Shown piece by piece: positions 60,451 through 64,000 of a stretch of DNA of 64,000 bases. Under the pieces are notes generated by a model, which did no database searches, was not told the DNA's origin, and was given only the letters and a program-made list of their open reading frames with translations. The position numbers were made by a program, and so were the translations under genes. This DNA comes from Cohnella fermenti (GTDB lineage Bacteria > Bacillota > Bacilli > Paenibacillales > Paenibacillaceae), in NCBI RefSeq assembly GCF_004801405.1, contig NZ_SSOB01000003.1:62001-126000 (forward strand). Direction: 5' to 3'. Numbering within the stretch: the stretch's first letter is position 1; every line of letters begins with the position of its first letter.

Positions 60451-61062
60451 TTATGCTCTCTTCTCCCTTGCCCATCTGCGATAGCCCCCGTACCCGATCA
60501 GGAAGACCAGCGCGTAGGCGGCGAGGAACAGCAGGAAGCTGGACGGGTCCGAGAACATGTCCTTGCCGAGATAGGCAAACAGCAGGATGGACGGGATTTT
60601 GCCCAGGGCGGACGCCAGCAGATAAGGGCCGATCCCGATTCTGGTCAGCGCGGGGTAGACGTTGACGAGCGCCTGCGGCAGGACGGGAATCAGGCGTACG
60701 GTCAGCACCGCGAGGAACGGCCGGCGCTCCATCGCCTCCGCCAGCTTGGCCGTGCCGGAGAAGCGGCCGAGGTAACGGCTCGCCGGCTCGCGGAAGAGAT
60801 ACCGCGCCAGCGCGAAGACGAGGAGCGAAGCGGTCGTGGCCGCCAGCCAACTGACGAGCGCCCCGGCGAGCGGGCCGAGCGCGTAGCCGAGCGTCGCGAT
60901 CACGACCTTATACGGCACCGCGGGGACGAGCACAAGCGCCAGCGCGATCAGGTAGACGACCGCATAATCGGCCTCGCCGAGGAAGGCCAGCAGCTCGTTC
61001 CGATAAGCCGCGACGAATCCCGCGGCGACGAGCGCCGCCGCAATGGCGCATACGCGTCTCAT
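60451..61062 (-). CDS. TVP38/TMEM64-family (DedA-like) membrane protein
   Basis: This 203-residue protein has about five hydrophobic segments and the SNARE-associated/DedA core: VPAVPYKVVIATLGYALGPL, FALARYLFREPASRYLGRFS, RRPFLAVLTVRLIPVLPQAL, LASALGKIPSILLFAYLGKD. Relatives act as lipid scramblases or undecaprenyl-phosphate and PE translocases. It is four bases downstream of the small transporter gene on the same strand. Confidence 0.85.
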   Translation of the reverse strand: MRRVCAIAAALVAAGFVAAYRNELLAFLGEADYAVVYLIALALVLVPAVPYKVVIATLGYALGPLAGALVSWLAATTASLLVFALARYLFREPASRYLGRFSGTAKLAEAMERRPFLAVLTVRLIPVLPQALVNVYPALTRIGIGPYLLASALGKIPSILLFAYLGKDMFSDPSSFLLFLAAYALVFLIGYGGYRRWAREKRA

Positions 61063-61066
61063 GCCG

Positions 61067-61489
61067 TCAGTTCAGCGCCGCCAGAATGGCTCCGACCGCA
61101 ATAAGCGCGATTCCGATTCCGTTGACCAGCGAGATTTTCTCCCCCAGGAAGAGGAGGGCCAGCAGGACGGCGAAGACGACGCTCAGCTTGTCGATCGGGC
61201 CCACCTGCGACACCTTGCCGTTCTTGAGCGCGATAAAGTAGAACAGCCAGGACAGCGCCCCGGCGGTTCCGCTCAGCACGATGAAGAGCAGCGCCTTGCG
61301 ATTGGCGAGAATCTCGCCGAGCTGTTCGCTTCTGCCTTGAACGAAGACGACGGCCACCAAGAACACGGCCATGATAACGGATCGGATGGCGGTGGCCGCA
61401 TTCGCGTCCAGGTCCTTTAATCCGATCTTGCCGAAGAGGGCGACAAGCGCCGCCATTACGGCCGAGAGCAACGCATAAACGAGCCACAT
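61067..61489 (-). CDS. EamA-family single-domain transporter (140 aa)
   Basis: This protein has four to five transmembrane helices and one EamA domain (ALLSAVMAALVALFGKIGLK, AIRSVIMAVFLVAVVFVQGR, SGTAGALSWLFYFIALKNGK, VGPIDKLSVVFAVLLALLFL, ending INGIG-like VNGIGIALIAVGAILAAL). Half-size members work as dimers. It is typical of the YdcZ/UPF-like 140-residue EamA proteins. It precedes the DedA-like gene. Confidence 0.87.
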   Translation of the reverse strand: MWLVYALLSAVMAALVALFGKIGLKDLDANAATAIRSVIMAVFLVAVVFVQGRSEQLGEILANRKALLFIVLSGTAGALSWLFYFIALKNGKVSQVGPIDKLSVVFAVLLALLFLGEKISLVNGIGIALIAVGAILAALN

Positions 61490-61538
61490 GGGCCATCACC
61501 TTCCTTACGTTCCGACTCCGCAGACGAGCCGGGGCACG

Positions 61539-61694
61539 CTACCCGTGCGAACGGGGCGCTCCCTTTCCGTTTTTCCCGGCAGGCTTCTCTTCGCCCTTCT
61601 TCTCGTCCTTGTCCTCCTTGGAGAAGTGAATCCCCTTCGTGATGCAGAACACGAAGCCGAAGACGACGCCGATTCCCGCCAGCGTGTAAATCAT
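61539..61694 (-). CDS. Small membrane protein with charged tail (51 aa)
   Basis: MIYTLAGIGVVFGFVFCITK is one transmembrane helix and the rest, HFSKEDKDEKKGEEKPAGKN, is Lys/Glu-rich. AAGGTG precedes ATG 61694. No family was recognised. It lies between the EamA gene and a potassium-channel remnant on the same strand. Confidence 0.6.
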   Translation of the reverse strand: MIYTLAGIGVVFGFVFCITKGIHFSKEDKDEKKGEEKPAGKNGKGAPRSHG

Positions 61695-61696
61695 CG

Positions 61697-61809
61697 TGAA
61701 CACCTTAGGATGAGAAGAGTCGTCAGGAACAGGCTGCGGAAGCGCTTGTCCTTGAAGGAGTGGCGAAGTCCGTCAGCGTGCGTTTGACGGTGAGCAGGAA
61801 CGAGATCAT
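61697..61809 (-). pseudogene. Remnant of a potassium-channel (Ion_trans_2) gene
   Basis: ATG 61809 opens MISFLLTVKRTLTDF and then, one frame over, the segment RHSFKDKRFRSLFLTTLLIL follows. Such starts are typical of two-transmembrane ion-channel proteins. The pore region and the rest are absent and the frame breaks within 40 codons. The call is by recollection of family starts. Confidence 0.5.
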
Positions 61810-61906
61810 CGTGGGGAGCCTCCGGCTGTCGAATTGGGTTCCAGCTATTATGGTACCGAATCGGGAGGAGACAAGCAATCGGCGAGGACCGCATTCCCGC
61901 GAAAAA

Positions 61907-62749
61907 TTACGCTTGCCGCTTGTTGTTCGCCATATCCGCGTTGACGATGCCCCCGACGAGCAGGATGATCGAACTGAGGTACAGCCAGATCAGCAGCACG
62001 ATGACGCCGCCGAGGCTTCCGTACGTCCGGCTGTAGTTGCCGAAGTTGTTCACGTAGAACGAGAAGAGCAGCGAGGAGGCGATCCAGCCGACCGAGGCGA
62101 AGATGGAGCCCGGCATCACTTCCGGCCAGGTGAGGCGGCGATCCGGCAGCATGCGGTAGAGCAGCAGGAACACGCAGAAAAGAACGACGACCGGAGCGAC
62201 GACCTGGAGCACCGACCACACTCTCGACCAATGATCCGGCACGCCGAGCCGGGTGAACAGCTCCTCCTGGATCGTCTGTCCGAACACGAGCAGAGCCATA
62301 ACCATGATGATGATCGCGGCGAGAACGAGAGTGGCCAGCAGCGAGATGCCGCGCATCTTCCAGAGCGCCCGCTGCTCTTGTTCGCCGTAGGCTTTGTTGA
62401 GTCCCTTGATCATCGCGTTCACGGCGCCGGAGGCCGACCAGATCGAGCCGAGCAGACCGACGGAGAGCAGCGCCCCGCTCTGGTTCGCGGTCACTTCGCC
62501 GACGACGTCCCGCACCGAGCTTCCGGTAGCGTTCGGCAGAAGGCGTGTCAAGATGTCCATCAGCGTATCCGAGGATAGATGGAAGTAGCCGATCAAGCTG
62601 ATCAGGAAGATGAGGAACGGGAAGAAGGCCAGAATCAAGTAATAGCTGAGCTGGGCGCCCAAGGAGAGGACGTCCGTCTCGTTGAATTGCGCGATCAAGC
62701 CGCGAAGGCGCGGCGGCAGCCGGTTCATCAGCGTTCTCATCGGATTCAT
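61907..62749 (-). CDS. YihY/BrkB-family membrane protein
   Basis: This 280-residue protein has about six transmembrane helices and matches YihY/BrkB: TDVLSLGAQLSYYLILAFFP, FLIFLISLIGYF, GLLGSIWSASGAVNAMIKGL, NKAYGEQEQRALWKMRGISL, GSIFASVGWIASSLLFSFYV, SLGGVIVLLIWLYLSSIILL. The function is not firmly known. It is transcribed leftward toward the channel remnant. GGGAGGCGCTGCCCC precedes the start. Confidence 0.9.
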   Translation of the reverse strand: MNPMRTLMNRLPPRLRGLIAQFNETDVLSLGAQLSYYLILAFFPFLIFLISLIGYFHLSSDTLMDILTRLLPNATGSSVRDVVGEVTANQSGALLSVGLLGSIWSASGAVNAMIKGLNKAYGEQEQRALWKMRGISLLATLVLAAIIIMVMALLVFGQTIQEELFTRLGVPDHWSRVWSVLQVVAPVVVLFCVFLLLYRMLPDRRLTWPEVMPGSIFASVGWIASSLLFSFYVNNFGNYSRTYGSLGGVIVLLIWLYLSSIILLVGGIVNADMANNKRQA

Positions 62750-62884
62750 GGGGCAGCGCCTCCCTTCCGTTCGAATGTATGATCGTTATTACCCCGAGCG
62801 GCACGGATTAAAAAACAGCCTCCGCGGCGTAACGGGGGATTGCGAGAGAGGAGGTTCGACGGGTGGCAGTGCGCGCAGTCGGTT

Positions 62885-63059
62885 CTACCATGTGTCCGGA
62901 TATAGAATCATATTTATCCCGACTGCAGCCCATGCGGCCAATCCAAGCACAACGACCACCACTCTATATAGGCGATTGCGGGAGATTTTAAACATAAAAT
63001 GAATGACCGCCGCAACAACGATTCCGCCTGCCAGCCAATATAGCCAGAGAGGATAACAA
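62885..63059 (-). pseudogene. Possible membrane-protein remnant without a start
   Basis: One frame reads LWLYWLAGGIVVAAVIHFMF, SRNRLYRVVVVVLGLAAWAA and ends GINMILYPDTW, two clear hydrophobic helices. No start codon lies between the first helix and the hairpin at 63,062. It may be truncated or begin at a non-standard codon. Confidence 0.4.
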
Positions 63060-63061
63060 GG

Positions 63062-63105
63062 AAAAACCTCGGAGTTCCTTATGTATCAAGGCATCCGAGG
63101 TTTTT
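63062..63105. terminator. Bidirectional hairpin terminator after tRNA-Arg
   Basis: AAAACCTCGGA pairs with TCCGAGGTTTT around a 20-base loop, with T runs on both strands. It lies 40 bases downstream of the tRNA gene on the minus strand. Confidence 0.75.
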
Positions 63106-63144
63106 GAATATTTGTCGACGTTGCTTATCTCTTGGATAAATGGC

Positions 63145-63217
63145 GTCCCAGGAGGGATTCGAACCCCCGACAACTCGCTTAGAAGGCGAGTGCTCTATCC
63201 TACTGAGCTACTGGGAC
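63145..63217 (-). tRNA. tRNA-Arg (anticodon UCU)
   Basis: On the minus strand GTCCCAG pairs with CTGGGAC as acceptor stem. The anticodon arm is CTCGC-CTTCTAA-GCGAG, so the anticodon is TCT and reads AGA codons. The T arm contains GGTTCGAATCC. CCA is not encoded. The length is 73 nucleotides. No integrated element is attached to it. Confidence 0.95.
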
Positions 63218-63362
63218 ACAGCCAGATTATATTACCACAGGGCGCTCGCGAGCTCAAGTACATTTTTGGGAAAAATGGACCGGATACGCTCGAGCTCCCG
63301 CCTTATCCCTTGGCCCCGATTCGGCCCGGCCCGGCAATCCCGAGCTTTGGGCGCGGATGACG

Positions 63363-63546
63363 GGTTTTATGCGAAAATTCACATTGGCGCAGCTCCATAA
63401 CGGGTCACTTGGGCGATTATATGCGAAAAACCGCATCCATGGCGGCGATTCCGGTCCGAAGCGCCGGATGTATGCTAAAAATCGCATAAAACGCCCGACT
63501 ATATGCGGAATCCGTGCCGACGAATGTGAAAAAACGCATAAAATCG
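63363..63546. repeat. Dispersed repeat family A, copy 6
   Basis: Five modules in order: TTTATGCGAAAATTCACATT, TATATGCGAAAAACCGCATC, GTATGCTAAAAATCGCATAA, CGACTATATGCGGAATCC and GAATGTGAAAAAACGCATAA. The layout matches copy 3 at 59.63-59.81 kb module by module. It is followed by short GCATGGGCG-type repeats to about 63,640. Confidence 0.75.
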
Positions 63547-63691
63547 CGTGGATCATCGGATCGGAGGGCGGATGGGCGAGCTCATGGACGCATGGGTGCA
63601 TGGCGTATGGGCGCATGGGCGTATGGGCGTAAGGGCGCAGGGCGGGCACGTGGGCGGACGGCTCATTGGCGGATAGATGGGCTGCAGGCAG

Positions 63692-64000
63692 CTATATAAA
63701 TTTGACCATATGACGGAACGGCAGCGCGTTGATCGTCACGTCCTTGTTCTGGACGTAACCGAGGCGGAGGTAGAGGGAATGCGCTCTCTCGTTGGCGTAG
63801 TCGACGTTTAACGCGAGCTTGCGGTGGCCCAGCCGCGCAGCCCAGGCTTCGGCGGCGTCAAGCAGCTCGGTTCCGAAGCCCCGCCCCGCATAGTCCTCGA
63901 ACACGGCGAACGAGTCGATGTAAAATTCGTCGGGGTCGGCTTCGACATCGAGGACGGCGTTCGCATCGCCGAGTGTTGCGCGCAGCCGGTCCTGGATCGG
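63692..64000 (-). CDS. GNAT acetyltransferase, C-terminal part (partial)
   Basis: The frame is open from the right edge to a stop at 63,692 and encodes 102 residues. The acetyl-CoA motif A is FEDYAGRGFGTELLDAAEAW, preceded by the strand EFYIDSFAVF and followed by LALNVDYANERAHSLYLRLG, YVQNKDVTINALPFRHMVKF. The N-terminus is outside the window. The substrate is unknown. Confidence 0.88.
   Translation of the reverse strand, partial: PIQDRLRATLGDANAVLDVEADPDEFYIDSFAVFEDYAGRGFGTELLDAAEAWAARLGHRKLALNVDYANERAHSLYLRLGYVQNKDVTINALPFRHMVKFI

Noticed and set aside
63145-63217. Attachment site for another element at tRNA-Arg
   Set aside because: No repeated tRNA end and no integrase lie nearby in the window.

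Overview
The window reads as a chromosome segment from a spore-forming Firmicute of the Paenibacillaceae type (Paenibacillus or Cohnella-like; inferred, not proven). The evidence is a GC-rich chromosomal backbone, a full cotJABC operon, five YheC/YheD coat-associated paralogues, a gerA-type germinant receptor operon, a GerM lipoprotein next to rph-rdgB, YfkAB, and Firmicute-style purine-rich ribosome binding sites with frequent GTG/TTG starts.

Region 1 (1-21,032) is a 20.86-kb integrated element inserted in the 3' end of sufB. A 14-bp core is repeated at 158-171 and 21,003-21,016. The left end rebuilds the sufB C-terminus with synonymous codons and supplies a new terminator. The original last codons and the original terminator lie stranded at the right end. 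The element carries integrase, a RelE/ParE toxin-antitoxin pair and a repressor on the minus strand. To the right are a Cro-like protein, a DUF771 protein, a replication initiator with a 12-bp iteron array inside its gene, a helicase-loader-like protein, ArpU, and a small tail block (gpZ-like protein, coiled-coil protein, 882-aa tape measure). I see no terminase, portal, capsid, protease or lysis gene. Two similar 60-70-bp sequences that look like packaging (cos-like) sites bracket the tail block. This fits either a degraded prophage or a phage satellite. The right third (14.8-20.4 kb) is mostly decayed: Rha-type antirepressor remnants, GC-rich coiled-coil remnants, an AT-richer intact three-gene cassette (DUF3467, BECR-like, DUF2283), and an excisionase-like gene beside the right attachment site.

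Region 2 (21.0-22.9 kb) is gene-poor, with low-complexity DNA, copies of two dispersed repeat families and one small membrane protein. Region 3 (22.9-32.9 kb) is housekeeping: NlpC/P60 lipoprotein, a MoaD-MoaE fusion divergent from moaA, a 5'-nucleotidase-like metallophosphatase, an HD-GYP protein, YfkAB, a CNNM/CBS membrane protein and cotJABC. Region 4 (33-37 kb) holds two broken genes: a frameshifted MalT/LuxR-type regulator and a surface protein with an internal deletion. Region 5 (37.3-46.3 kb) has a NAGPA-type glycosidase, a coiled-coil membrane protein, a HAD hydrolase and the five-gene YheC/YheD operon. Region 6 (46.4-59.3 kb) has an MBL hydrolase, a bile-acid/sodium-symporter-family transporter, a possible endonuclease, PgpA, gerM, the gerA-type operon, rph, rdgB and asparagine synthetase. 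Region 7 (59.3-64 kb) has more dispersed repeats, four membrane-protein genes, a potassium-channel remnant, tRNA-Arg(UCU) and the end of a GNAT acetyltransferase.

All calls come from reading the sequence and recognising families. No database search was possible. Coordinates of decayed genes are approximate.
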